Part shown: piece by piece, positions 9,901 to 16,984 of the stretch
Numbering within the stretch: the stretch's first letter is position 1
Layout: every line of letters begins with the position of its first letter
NCBI GenBank assembly: GCA_011040095.1
Contig: DRDE01000038.1
Location: forward strand, 1 to 37,989
Origin: Nitrospirota bacterium
GTDB lineage: Bacteria > Nitrospirota > Thermodesulfovibrionia > UBA6902
Direction: 5' to 3'
Length of the DNA: 37,989 nucleotides
Program-made: the position numbers and the translations under genes
Notes under the pieces: generated by a model
The model's database searches: none
What the model saw: the letters and a program-made list of their open reading frames with translations, nothing else
What the model was told of the DNA's origin: nothing

Positions 9901-10664
9901 TAATTGTCAGCTATACCCACGGGCTTGAAGTTGATGAAGTAATTTCAATGAGAAGAGGTGGATCGAGTTACTTTTACTTAAAAGATGCATTAGGAAGTAT
10001 TGCTGCGCTTATTGATAATACTGAATCAACAGTTAATACATATGAGTATGATGCTTTCGGAAATGTTATTACTCAAACCGGGACTGCTATTAATCCATAT
10101 GGATATACTGGCAGAAGATTTGATACTGAATCAGGGTTGATGTATTATAGGGCAAGATACTATTATGCAAGTATTGGTAGATTTATTAGTGCTGATCCTA
10201 TTGGTTTTATAGGGGGAATAAATTTTCATGTTTATGTTCTTAATAACCCGATAAACAATTCTGACCCAGAAGGGTTGAAAGTTCAAGTATGCTGTAGGTT
10301 ACTTCATGGATGGTTAGGTACTATACTACGACAACGTCATTGTTATATTAAAACCGATAAAAAAAATTACGCATTATTTCCTAAAAAAAATAAACAAGGG
10401 AAGCTCATAGGTGTACCCACAGATAACTCTCCTGATCCAGATGGTAGACCAACTAAATGCGCTGATTGCCCACCATTGCCTGATTGTAAAACTGAAGAAT
10501 GCTTGGCAAACGCACACAAAGCCTATCCTATAGGAAAATACTTCTTTTTAGGACCAAACAGCAATACCTATGCAGGAACGTTAGCTAGAAAGTGCTGCAA
10601 GGGAGGAGTACCTAAGGGACTTGGTTCAGCTCCTGGAATAAATGATAACCCCCCTGTTCCTTAA
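6933..10664 (+). CDS. RHS/YD-repeat protein with variable C-terminal tip
   Basis: 1243 aa. A signal peptide (about 1-30) is followed by a DUF6531-like N-terminal segment (TDLTVPGVGPALNITRTYNS, about 90-115). Dozens of YD repeats (GNxTxYTYDxxGNxxxxTDPLGN) fill about 190-1000. The conserved RHS core end follows, with YYRARYYYASIGRFISADPI, a YVLNNPIN stretch and DPEGL at about 1111-1115. RHS repeats form a shell around a C-terminal effector. The last about 128 residues (bases 10278-10661) form the tip: it is Cys-rich (CCRLL, CADCPPLPDC, KCCKGG), has HCYIKTD and GPNSNTYAGTLARK motifs, and is more AT-rich than the core. The tip activity is unknown to me; a papain-like or LRAT-like fold is only a guess. 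GGAGAG supports the start. Probably co-transcribed with the PKD protein. Confidence 0.9.
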   Translation: MRCNKYVKRINIALFLILLVTLFLPNNSFSYNKSWDQGHKVVETSPGSGLWGRWDYDGKWVGTYTSKECCELLCKICPVYANTGRLQKTYTDLTVPGVGPALNITRTYNSQEWASGLLGYGWTFNLGRRLIIGRSNAGDKIIGVLLETGEKNFYKEHTDNTLERLTDYGATYKLIKNADNTYTIKNIDGTRYELRKDGKIAKVIDKNNNELVFTYNAVGCLTRITNASGNYVDLVLGPNGKIANISDNLGRTISYGYDDNGNLTSVTDPMGNITQYVYDSDNLLTQIIDARGNTVETVSYDNNQPPRVSTFTEKGETYTVAYYNGYTVKTDSSGNAWTYYYNDVGVITKVIDPLGNVKELSLNKITATSKDWEEDLNGNRTTYTYDVDGNIASKTDPLGNTWTYTYVAGTDWLLTETDPMGHVTKYEYDSNGNIVKITRDYGGPLENATTYTYNSAGNRTSMTDSLGNVTLYAYDSDGNLTQVTDALGNVTTYTYDSFGNKLTETDPLGNTTTYTYDLLNRLTSVTDALGNSTTITYDPNGNIQSLTDAAGNTTSHTYDAYNRLIQTTDPLGNVTQFTYDSQGNKTSIVDANGNTTSFSYNVLNRLVSETNALGNTTSYTYDANGNRTAITDANGNTTTFTYDALNRLIKTTYPDGTFETFSYNADGNLIARTDRNGNTINSTYDSLHRLTVKTYPDATTTNFTYDTNGNILTASNSDVSYAFTYDALNRVTRVTNVSLGKSVSYSYICCGLKSSMTNPEGGVTTYTYDALKRLTSLTNPQGETTSYTYDNLSRTVRKDLANGSYTIYNYDAVSRLVSLINKTSANSVISSYSYTYDNTSNRTSMTTLSGKHNYTYDKIYELLQATHPTSSTETYTYDPVYNRLTSDSYPSWTYDSNNRLTSFNGTSFTYDANGNTISKTDTSGVTTYQYDYENKLVRIDYPDGTYSEYRYDPFGDRIKKDVNGTVTWFVYDLMKELPDMLAEYDGGNSLIVSYTHGLEVDEVISMRRGGSSYFYLKDALGSIAALIDNTESTVNTYEYDAFGNVITQTGTAINPYGYTGRRFDTESGLMYYRARYYYASIGRFISADPIGFIGGINFHVYVLNNPINNSDPEGLKVQVCCRLLHGWLGTILRQRHCYIKTDKKNYALFPKKNKQGKLIGVPTDNSPDPDGRPTKCADCPPLPDCKTEECLANAHKAYPIGKYFFLGPNSNTYAGTLARKCCKGGVPKGLGSAPGINDNPPVP

Positions 10665-10744
10665 TCTGGGGAAGTTTAAAGAGATGGTTGAAATTGGTAA
10701 AATGTATAATATTATAAAGAGAATAAATTGTACGAGGTCAGTTT

Positions 10745-11644
10745 ATGCAGAGGCGAAATACATTATTCCCAATGGCTATTATAAGTATTTCATCATTTTT
10801 CTTGGTAGCCATGGGTCAGTTGCAAGTTAATGGTTTTACCGATTTAAAACAAAGCAAGTTTCTATTTTGTGATTCACAAGAAATAGCAGTTGGCTTCTTT
10901 AAAAAAAATAAATTAGAGCTTAATCCTTTAAATCTAAGTTTGAAAATCGAAGATATACATAATTGTTCATACTCAAAAGAAAAAAAATTGATCATTGCTG
11001 CTGTCAGCAATAGACAATTTGCGCAACACGAAATATTGTTTATAAACCCAAATAATGGTTTAGTTAATGTCTTAATGAAGCAAGAGATCATTTATCATGT
11101 TTCAATTTCGAATTCAGGAGAAAACATTGTCTTCACAGCACCTCCTACTAAAGGTGATAATGGTGTAAGTTTATATTTATACGATCTGGAAAAGGGATTG
11201 ATACATTTGCTTGTAGCGGATGAAGTACATAGATTAAGTATTCCATCTTGGAGCATAGATGGAAAAAAAATTGTTTATCATGATATCCATAATCAAATAA
11301 TATGTGTTAATTTTTCCACAGGAGAGAAAAGAGAGATTTTTACTACTGGAGAATTTCCAGTTTTTTCGCCTTTCAATGCAAATCAGATTGCATATATAAA
11401 AGATGGTAGAATTTATATATGGGACTTTATGACTAAAGCCAGCAAAGAAATATTTCGTAGTAATTGGTTCTGGCAATCAGAACCCTTTGGGCGATTAAGT
11501 TGGTCAATTAACGGAAAATACATTATCTTTTGTAGAGCAACTGGTCTAACCGGATATAAAAAAACCTTTTATGCTGTTAATGTTAAAGATAAAAAGGTAA
11601 TGAAAATTTATGAAGGGTATATTAAGGAATTGCAATTCATGTGA
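10745..11644 (+). CDS. exported beta-propeller (TolB/PD40-like) protein next to the RHS tip
   Basis: 299 aa beginning with a short basic stretch and a hydrophobic segment (about 8-25), suggesting export. Blade-like signatures recur: PSWSIDGKKIVYHD, FPVFSPFNANQIAYI and RLSWSINGKYIIFC, each resembling the WSPDGxxIxF core of PD40/TolB repeats. TolB-like propellers bind partner proteins; no enzymatic residues are apparent. It lies 80 bp after the RHS gene, in DNA with the same low GC as the RHS tip, so it may travel with the tip. An immunity or chaperone role is therefore possible, though its location and fold would be unusual for immunity. The start at 10745 is supported only by a weak GAGG. A second propeller gene at 14827 is related in type. 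Confidence 0.65.
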   Translation: MQRRNTLFPMAIISISSFFLVAMGQLQVNGFTDLKQSKFLFCDSQEIAVGFFKKNKLELNPLNLSLKIEDIHNCSYSKEKKLIIAAVSNRQFAQHEILFINPNNGLVNVLMKQEIIYHVSISNSGENIVFTAPPTKGDNGVSLYLYDLEKGLIHLLVADEVHRLSIPSWSIDGKKIVYHDIHNQIICVNFSTGEKREIFTTGEFPVFSPFNANQIAYIKDGRIYIWDFMTKASKEIFRSNWFWQSEPFGRLSWSINGKYIIFCRATGLTGYKKTFYAVNVKDKKVMKIYEGYIKELQFM

Positions 11645-11864
11645 GGATAGAGAGACAAGAGTCATAATCCTATCTTCGTGCCGGGCATCTTATAAAGGGG
11701 GCTACTGACAGGGAGCTCAATATTTCCTTACTATAAAGTAAGGGATATGGGGTCAAATCTTTACTATAAACAAAAGCTGTATATTCCCTTAATGAGAGAA
11801 CATTTGACATTTCATATAATAATACAGAAGAGCTTAAGTTAGATTTTAGAATCAGGAGTCAAGA

Positions 11865-12275
11865 TTAAATGAGCTTCAGGCATTTTTTAGCAGTTAAAAC
11901 TTTAAAGGGTAAATCTGAATGGTGGTTGAGAAAGTGCCGGTTTTCGGAGATGAGGGCATCTGCCCCAACCCATTCGGGATATGCTGCAATAAAAGCATCT
12001 GCAGGTTTAAGACCTCTGGCTTCGTATTTAGCCGCTGTTTCGAAAGGAACTACAATGTCTTCGTCAATTGTGGTTAGGGTATTTATTACTTTAATAAATG
12101 TAGCAAAATCTTCAGGCGAGAGATGGCTGCGAACTTCTTCAACAATTCTGCGGGAGATACGAAGGGTATGCAATTTGTGTTTATCAACGATTTCAAGGAT
12201 TATTTTTTTACATGCAGGAACTTTTACAAGTCCAAAACCGAATATATATACATTTGAATCAATGACGAGCAGCAA
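11865..12275 (-). CDS. PIN-domain ribonuclease toxin
   Basis: 136 aa from a TTG start at 12275, chosen because GGAGG sits five bases upstream and the reading begins directly at the PIN core (LLVIDSNVYIF). Acidic residues expected for a PIN nuclease are visible: D6, E46/E47, D93 (in GLKPADAFIAA) and D106 (in GADALISENRHF). PIN toxins of VapC type cleave RNA and are held by a small antitoxin. The frame is open upstream to an ATG at 12320, but that would bury the start in the antitoxin gene. It overlaps the 55-aa upstream gene by 17 bases, a typical coupled toxin-antitoxin arrangement. The domain is confident; the RNA target is unknown. Confidence 0.8.
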   Translation of the reverse strand: MLLVIDSNVYIFGFGLVKVPACKKIILEIVDKHKLHTLRISRRIVEEVRSHLSPEDFATFIKVINTLTTIDEDIVVPFETAAKYEARGLKPADAFIAAYPEWVGADALISENRHFLNHHSDLPFKVLTAKKCLKLI

Positions 12276-12426
12276 ACTTTTCCTCCCAGAGTTTCTCCCT
12301 GACTTTGCGTATTGCTTCAATAGCTTCTTCCTTGGTCATTCCTGCAAGCGGATTGCGTTTTTTAGATACACTTTTGCAAAGCTCGTCCCACAGTCTTTTA
12401 GCTTCTTTTACGTTTTTATTTTTCAT
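12259..12426 (-). CDS. small antitoxin candidate of the PIN toxin
   Basis: A 55-aa highly charged, probably helical protein (begins MKNKNVKEAKRLWDELCKSV, ends EEKFAARH). It is preceded by AGAGGTGAT five bases before the ATG and overlaps the PIN gene by 17 bases, with the PIN ribosome-binding site inside its last codons. I recognise no DNA-binding fold such as AbrB, RHH or Phd. Size, charge, overlap and order (antitoxin first) make it the likely antitoxin. It begins seven bases after a truncated hicA, so the promoter of an older hicBA locus may now drive it. Confidence 0.7.
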   Translation of the reverse strand: MKNKNVKEAKRLWDELCKSVSKKRNPLAGMTKEEAIEAIRKVREKLWEEKFAARH

Positions 12427-12432
12427 GATTTA

Positions 12433-12501
12433 TCACCTCTTAAAACCAGCTTTTCTGAATGCCCTGACAGCTCTCTCCGCAGAGACATCAGTAAAGAGCA
12501 T
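12433..12501 (-). pseudogene. hicA: hicA 5' remnant
   Basis: A 22-codon frame on the minus strand, MLFTDVSAERAVRAFRKAGF followed by KR and a stop. It resembles the first helix of HicA mRNA interferases (V-S-G/A-x-x-A-V-R-A-x-x-K-A-G-F). The catalytic His region and the rest of the about 60-80 residue toxin are missing, so it cannot be a working toxin. It starts one base after the hicB fragment, the usual tight coupling. The family call rests on a short match and on the adjacent HicB-like fragment. Confidence 0.55.
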
Positions 12502-12502
12502 T

Positions 12503-12628
12503 CTAAGCAGGAACCTCTACTTCATAAACAGCGGCATCCTTTGTCTCTTCAGCTATCATATGGAGGTATGTCTTAATGGCATCTTTAATGTTATCGATGG
12601 CTTCTTCTCTTAAATATAAAATTAAGAC
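12503..12628 (-). pseudogene. hicB: hicB 3' remnant
   Basis: An open minus-strand frame without a start codon, ending REEAIDNIKDAIKTYL, then HMIAEETKDAAVYEVEVPA and TAG. The pattern EEAxxNIKxAIxxYL...VxEVEV is characteristic of the C-terminal half of the HicB partial-RNaseH antitoxin domain. The N-terminal half is absent; an in-frame TAA precedes the open stretch. Together with the adjacent hicA stub this is a decayed hicBA locus. Confidence 0.6.
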
Positions 12629-12749
12629 TTATTTAATCCTATTCTATGGTCAATTCCTAAAAGAAGTCAAGCACAATAAAAATGAAAGAGGGAATGGGCT
12701 CAGGCTTGAAAATTGACATTTAATCGAAAAAAAGAAGTGAACTAACTTT

Positions 12750-13382
12750 TTGAATTCAGCAATGGAAAATAAAAATAAGGAAAAAGCAATTGAATATGAA
12801 AGCGGGCTTGTAAAATCATTTGATTTTGTACTGAGGGAGGCGGAGGAATTGTATGAGGGACACGGGCGGCTTAGAGAGACATTTGAACGCCTTGCAAGAT
12901 GCCTGGAATATGTAGGCGTTTCTTATAGTCTTGTTGGTGGTTATGCCCTTATTCTTCACGGTGTGCGGCGCTTTACTGAGGATATAGACCTGTTAGTTTC
13001 AAATGAAGGATTGGCTAAAATCCATAAAGAACTTATCGGGAAAGGTTATATCAGGGTTGCGCCGGAAAGTCGTAATCTCAGGGACGCTGAGACCGGTGTA
13101 CAGATTGAATTTTTAGTAACAGGACAATTCCCTGGAGACGGGAAGCCTAAGCCGGTCGCCTTTCCTGACCCGCGGGCTGTAATGGAAAAGCATGAAGGGA
13201 TCAAGGTTGTAAACCTCAAATCATTAATCGAACTCAAGCTGGCTTCGGGGATGACCTCAAAAGAGCGATTACAGGATTTAGCTGATGTGCAACGGCTAAT
13301 AAAGGTACATCATTTGACTACCACCTTTGCTCAGAAACTGCATCCATATGTCCGGGATAAGTTTTTAGAATTGTTGTCATAA
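12750..13382 (+). CDS. nucleotidyltransferase-fold protein (AbiEii/MNT-like)
   Basis: 210 aa. The nucleotidyltransferase core is clear: GG (63-64) in SLVGGYALILHGVRRFTEDI followed by D78xD80 and a third acidic residue E120 in QIEFLV. After it comes a helical region ending VNLKSLIELKLASG and DLADVQRLI, typical of stand-alone nucleotidyltransferases found with toxin-antitoxin or abortive-infection loci. Such proteins transfer a nucleotide to a partner protein or to tRNA; the substrate here is unknown. The start is uncertain: TTG at 12750 has AAGAAGTGA nine bases upstream, while ATG at 12762 lacks a well-spaced site. A small antitoxin-like gene follows 46 bp downstream and could be its partner. 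Confidence 0.75.
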   Translation: MNSAMENKNKEKAIEYESGLVKSFDFVLREAEELYEGHGRLRETFERLARCLEYVGVSYSLVGGYALILHGVRRFTEDIDLLVSNEGLAKIHKELIGKGYIRVAPESRNLRDAETGVQIEFLVTGQFPGDGKPKPVAFPDPRAVMEKHEGIKVVNLKSLIELKLASGMTSKERLQDLADVQRLIKVHHLTTTFAQKLHPYVRDKFLELLS

Positions 13383-13428
13383 ATGGAAGCAATGGTGGTC
13401 ATGAATATTGAAATTGAAGAAGGGTAAA

Positions 13429-13566
13429 GTGAAGATAAATTCTGCCACGGCTGATGTAAAAGAACTGGAGGGAATACTTCACAAGCCCGGTAGAAAGGTG
13501 GTTTCTATTGTAAAAATGAAACAGGCTGTTAAAAAACGTTTTAGAAAAAGGGGTCTATTATGTTAA
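13429..13566 (+). CDS. small antitoxin-like protein downstream of the nucleotidyltransferase
   Basis: 45 aa from a GTG start (VKINSATADVKELEGILHKP...), with AAGGG just upstream; the frame is also open from TTG codons at 13408 and 13414. It ends with TAA at 13566, overlapping the next start at 13560. The short, basic, start-to-tail conserved style (an INSATADV opening, an HKPGRKVVSI centre, a basic tail) resembles small partner proteins seen beside toxin genes, but I cannot name a family. Position after the nucleotidyltransferase suggests a two-gene unit. Too short for routine gene callers, so it may be unannotated elsewhere. Confidence 0.5.
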   Translation: MKINSATADVKELEGILHKPGRKVVSIVKMKQAVKKRFRKRGLLC

Positions 13567-14027
13567 TTATGAAAAAAATTAAAATGGATTTTTTGATGAG
13601 CGTCTTGTTTTTTCTAATCATTTCAGGGATTACCTTTAACCCTTCAATTTCTTCCGCCGAGATGACAGTAGACTCCTATTGCCAGCTCACCATTGAAAGT
13701 ATGCAGCAGGATATTTCTAATTATCAGGAATTGATTGCACTTGTTAATCAATATAGTAATGATCCGGAGACATTGGCTCAACAGGAAGAGATAAAGAGAA
13801 CGGAATTTGATGAGGATAGGGATACCCTTTACTCTTCATATGGAACAACTGCTGACGAATATGTTCTCTATATGGGAAAAAATGGAAAAGCAGTTAATGA
13901 ATATCTTGAAGCAAATACGGATGTAAAACAGCAAATTGATGACCTGTCTGCTCAGGTCAATTCACTGATGGAAGAATACGAGACTTTGAAAGAGGGTGTA
14001 ATAAATCCTGAGCCGCCGTTACCCTAA
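13560..14027 (+). CDS. exported coiled-coil hypothetical protein
   Basis: 155 aa with a signal peptide (about residues 1-33, ending SISSAE) and a mature part that is acidic, Gln/Glu-rich and predicted by eye to be helical or coiled-coil (QQDISNYQELIALVNQ; DLSAQVNSLMEEYETLKEG). It ends in a Pro-rich tail. No family is recognised. AAGGGG precedes the ATG at 13560; the ATG at 13569 is an alternative. It lies inside a toxin-antitoxin-rich stretch but does not look like a toxin; a periplasmic location is inferred from the signal peptide. Confidence 0.65.
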   Translation: MLIMKKIKMDFLMSVLFFLIISGITFNPSISSAEMTVDSYCQLTIESMQQDISNYQELIALVNQYSNDPETLAQQEEIKRTEFDEDRDTLYSSYGTTADEYVLYMGKNGKAVNEYLEANTDVKQQIDDLSAQVNSLMEEYETLKEGVINPEPPLP

Positions 14028-14137
14028 ATCCAATCCACGAAGGGCGCTAAGATTCGCGAAGTGGTAAGTTGAAATAAACAAACTTATTTGTATCATGAGA
14101 ATTGCATTTTTTAAAGTACTTATGAAAAATAACATCA

Positions 14138-14461
14138 ATGACTATAGATATCTTAGAGTTCATAAAATCATGTATTAAACGTCGCAGAATATACTGGACA
14201 TATCATGTTAATGTGAGATTGAAGGGACGATCAATCTCCCGTGAACTTGTATTGGCATCCGTGGACTCCTATGAAATAATTGAGGAATATCCTGAAGATA
14301 AATATTTACCAAGTTATCTGATTTATGCAGAATATAAAGAAGAGATTATTCACATTCTTATTGCCGCAGATCAAGAGAATGATAATATAAGGATCATTAC
14401 TGCTTACAGACCTTCACTGGATAAATGGAAGAGTGATTTTAAGACAAGGAGAATACAATGA
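14138..14461 (+). CDS. DUF4258-type toxin candidate
   Basis: 107 aa with the DUF4258 pattern: a helix with YWTYHVNVRLKGRSISRE, then strands EIIEEYPEDKYLPSYLI, IIHILIAAD and RIITAYRPSLDKW. The family has a RelE/BrnT-like compact alpha/beta architecture and is commonly encoded just upstream of a YgiT-type zinc-finger gene, exactly as here: the next ATG overlaps this stop in ATGA. A ribosome-dependent or free RNase toxin is likely from this context, but activity is not proven. No strong Shine-Dalgarno is visible before the start, so the first codon is less certain. Confidence 0.75.
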   Translation: MTIDILEFIKSCIKRRRIYWTYHVNVRLKGRSISRELVLASVDSYEIIEEYPEDKYLPSYLIYAEYKEEIIHILIAADQENDNIRIITAYRPSLDKWKSDFKTRRIQ

Positions 14462-14679
14462 ACTGTCATAACTGTGGTGGACAATTAGAGAAGGTTGCTA
14501 CTGATTTACCCTTTAAAATTAAAAGTGACTCCATTGTTATTATCAAAAAATTGCCTGTCCAGCAATGTCAAAATTGTAATGAGTATTTAATTGAAGACTC
14601 AGTGATGGAGAAAGTAGACAATATTTTGAACAAAGTTGATAAAACCGCTGAGCTTGAAATTCTCAGTTACGCTGTATAA
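14458..14679 (+). CDS. YgiT-type zinc-finger antitoxin
   Basis: 73 aa with two CxxC knuckles (C3/C6 in MNCHNCGGQ and C37/C40 in CQNCNEYL), forming the MqsA/YgiT N-terminal zinc-binding fold. The C-terminal part (EDSVMEKVDNILNKVDKTAE) is short; the helix-turn-helix domain of full-length MqsA is absent. It is translationally coupled to the DUF4258 gene by a 4-bp ATGA overlap. The likely role is to bind and neutralise that toxin. High confidence in the zinc finger, moderate in the antitoxin role. Confidence 0.8.
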   Translation: MNCHNCGGQLEKVATDLPFKIKSDSIVIIKKLPVQQCQNCNEYLIEDSVMEKVDNILNKVDKTAELEILSYAV

Positions 14680-14738
14680 GAGTTGCTGACAGTAACAGAT
14701 TTGTAATAAATCTTTCTTTTAAATTATACAGAAAAATC

Positions 14739-14816
14739 TGCGATCAACGAAGATCACGAAAGTTCACGAGGAAATATATGTTAGTGCATATTCGTGTCTT
14801 TCGTGGATATATTATT
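14739..14816. repeat. CACGAA-type dispersed repeat
   Basis: A short inverted structure with CGAAGATCACGAAAGTTCAC on one side and TTCGTGTCTTTCGTGG on the other. Related CACGAAGGGCACGAAG-like sequence recurs at 14036-14060 and 33222-33253. It lies just before the propeller gene at 14827. Function unknown; no coding capacity is credible. Confidence 0.45.
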
Positions 14817-14826
14817 CTTTATAAAT

Positions 14827-15717
14827 ATGACGAAAATTATAAAGCTAATTTTATGTCTTGTGCTTATTCTTGCAGGCAATGTATATGCTGATGTATCTCA
14901 ATCAAGATTGGTATTTGTGGCTAATGTCGATGGAAATTGGGATATCTATTCCGTTGATGAAGATGGCGGCAATGTAGTCCGCCTGACATCCACTCCTTAT
15001 GATGAAAAAGACCCTGCATGGTCTTATGACAGAAAGAAAATAGTCTATGCAACAAGCGACGGTCAGTTGAATATTCTTGATATTAATACTAAAAAGTCCG
15101 GGCAGATTGCTGTTGATGAAAAAAAGACTGCCAAATTTTCTCCTTCCTTTTCACCTGATGGCAAAAACATATCATTTGTACAATTTAAATCAGGAAGCGG
15201 GGATGATACCGACCTGATAATATTCAATCTTGAAACAAAACAGAATAGAAGGGTGATTGATCAGCCTGGAGCGCAAATGTGGCCTGCATGGTCGCCTGAT
15301 GGCAGACGCCTGGTTTATACCAGTGTTCACTGTTTATCTGATTGCGGTAGAATTATCCAGGAACTCTGGATAACTGATCCAACAGGAGATTATGCCCGAC
15401 AACTTATAATGACCGGTTCGCTTTCCCAGCAACCTGCATGGTCGCCTGATGGCAATCAAATAGCCTTTTCTTCGGATAAGAGCGGTAATTTTGATATATG
15501 GATATTGTCTTTGAAAGATTGGAAATCGGAACAAATCACCATGGACGAAAATCTTGATGTAAGCCCTGCGTGGTCACCGGACGGGAACAAGCTTGCTTTT
15601 ATTTCCAACAGGACGGGGACCATGGAGATATGGATTAAAGACTTGAACAGTGCTGAACTGAGAAGATTAACGCCTTTTGGTAATAAGAATATTGAATGCA
15701 AGGACATTGCCTGGTAG
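14827..15717 (+). CDS. TolB-like six-bladed propeller protein
   Basis: 296 aa from ATG at 14827, where a signal peptide starts (MTKIIKLILCLVLILAGNVY then ADV). A GTG further upstream (14794) is open but lies in repeat DNA. The mature protein is a run of PD40/WD40-like blades with the WSPDG core: DPAWSYDRKKIVY, SPSFSPDGKNISF, WPAWSPDGRRLVY, QPAWSPDGNQIAF, SPAWSPDGNKLAF. This is the C-terminal TolB propeller without the N-terminal TolB domain. Location is periplasmic or surface; it probably binds protein or glycan partners. It may form a unit with the two lipoproteins that follow, 64 bp downstream, and recalls the propeller gene beside the RHS protein. Confidence 0.85.
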   Translation: MTKIIKLILCLVLILAGNVYADVSQSRLVFVANVDGNWDIYSVDEDGGNVVRLTSTPYDEKDPAWSYDRKKIVYATSDGQLNILDINTKKSGQIAVDEKKTAKFSPSFSPDGKNISFVQFKSGSGDDTDLIIFNLETKQNRRVIDQPGAQMWPAWSPDGRRLVYTSVHCLSDCGRIIQELWITDPTGDYARQLIMTGSLSQQPAWSPDGNQIAFSSDKSGNFDIWILSLKDWKSEQITMDENLDVSPAWSPDGNKLAFISNRTGTMEIWIKDLNSAELRRLTPFGNKNIECKDIAW

Positions 15718-15781
15718 ATGATAAATCATCCCCTTAGCAAGGGGACATTAGGAATTGATTGATTTTATAAAAGGAGAAATT

Positions 15782-16984
15782 ATGAAGAAATGTATTTCTG
15801 TCTTGATTTTATTTCTAATCTATTCATGTGCTGTACAATCTGCCGTTAAAAATGATGCTCCTATTTCGCCGAAACCGGAGCTTCTTTCAGAAATACCTGC
15901 TCGAACATCGGAAGAATCAGCATTATCGCCTATTGCAGATATAAAACCACTGTATGGAAAACTGTTGTCAAATATTAAAATCTCCAAAACATCTTTTAAC
16001 CCCCAATATGGCCAAAGAGTAGATATATCTTTCCATCTCTCAAAACCTGCCAAGGTGACTACGCACGTTTATGACCCTGACTGGGAACTGGTTAAAACTA
16101 TTGTTGATGATAAAAACCTTGTTCAAGGTGAACAAATAGTTTCCTGGAATGGAAAGGATATGGATGGCAATGTTATGCCGGATGAGGCTTATTTTTGCAC
16201 CATTACTGCTGAAGATAAAACAGGGACAAAAGAAATCTATGATCCGACTACGTTTACAGGTGGAATTGAGCATGATATAACATCAGCAGACATTAGTCCG
16301 GAAAATGGAACTTTAATATATAAGATGCCGGAAATGGGAAGGGTTCTTATTCGTACAGGGATTGAAGGCGGCCCTTTGTTGAATACCGTCGTTGATTGGA
16401 AGCCCAGGATAAAAGGCATGGTGACCGAGTACTGGAACGGCAAGGATAAGGACAATCTCGTTGATCTCTATAATCATCCCAAATTCAAGATGCTTATTAC
16501 CTACTTTTCCTTACCCGATAATTCAGTTATATCCTATGGAAATAAGAGAATAGAGTATAGAGACTATAAAAGATCCCTTATTGTCCAAAGACCGGCTAAG
16601 AAGAAACGGGCAAGCCCGGCATCAAAAACCTCTCAACACTATCGTCTTTCCAGAACAGTGGATTATTCACCGGATGTGAAGATAGACTTCATAAACACTC
16701 AGGGAACAGATAGTGATGGCACCACCATTATCCTCAAAGGAAAAACCATTGTTAAGGTTGAGTTGGATGAGCAGGACAAGGTGATTTTTCAAAACCAGCA
16801 ATTTGAGATCGTTTTCTTCCTTGACAATGAGTTCTATGCTGAGGATGAAGCCGGATATACGCCATTTAACTGGGTTTGGGATCTCTCAAACGTGGAGGAA
16901 GGTGAACATTTGCTCACTGTAAATCTGTCCAGTTTTAAAGATCAGATCGGCATACTGAGTCGTAAGGTGCGGGTAGTCAAATGA
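15782..16984 (+). CDS. FlgD-Ig-like domain lipoprotein
   Basis: 400 aa from ATG at 15782, selected because AAGGAG precedes it and the frame opens at a lipoprotein signal (MKKCISVLILFLIYSCAVQS, lipobox IYSC). An upstream frame from 15755 gives nine extra residues that would spoil the signal. About residues 65-150 form a FlgD-Ig-like module (ISKTSFNPQYGQRVDISFHL ... SWNGKDMDGNVMPDEAYFCT), the same fold type as the C-terminus of the 1262-aa protein; a second related module follows (TEYWNGKDKDN). The C-terminal 100 residues are beta-rich and unrecognised. Outer-membrane or periplasmic anchoring is inferred. The next gene overlaps by 4 bases, so the two are co-translated. Confidence 0.8.
   Translation: MKKCISVLILFLIYSCAVQSAVKNDAPISPKPELLSEIPARTSEESALSPIADIKPLYGKLLSNIKISKTSFNPQYGQRVDISFHLSKPAKVTTHVYDPDWELVKTIVDDKNLVQGEQIVSWNGKDMDGNVMPDEAYFCTITAEDKTGTKEIYDPTTFTGGIEHDITSADISPENGTLIYKMPEMGRVLIRTGIEGGPLLNTVVDWKPRIKGMVTEYWNGKDKDNLVDLYNHPKFKMLITYFSLPDNSVISYGNKRIEYRDYKRSLIVQRPAKKKRASPASKTSQHYRLSRTVDYSPDVKIDFINTQGTDSDGTTIILKGKTIVKVELDEQDKVIFQNQQFEIVFFLDNEFYAEDEAGYTPFNWVWDLSNVEEGEHLLTVNLSSFKDQIGILSRKVRVVK

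Noticed and set aside
10642-10830. 62-codon frame between the RHS and propeller genes as an immunity gene
   Set aside because: It overlaps both neighbours out of frame, has no ribosome-binding site and looks like random AT-rich translation.
11726-11743. CCTTACTATAAAGTAAGG hairpin as a terminator
   Set aside because: A 7-bp AT-rich stem with no T-tract on either strand; too weak to call.
11804-11820. TTGACA close to TATAAT as a promoter
   Set aside because: Only five bases separate them, far from the required about 17.
11869-12576. 235-codon plus-strand open frame
   Set aside because: It is antisense to the PIN toxin, its antitoxin and the hicA remnant, all of which have recognisable protein motifs and proper ribosome-binding sites.
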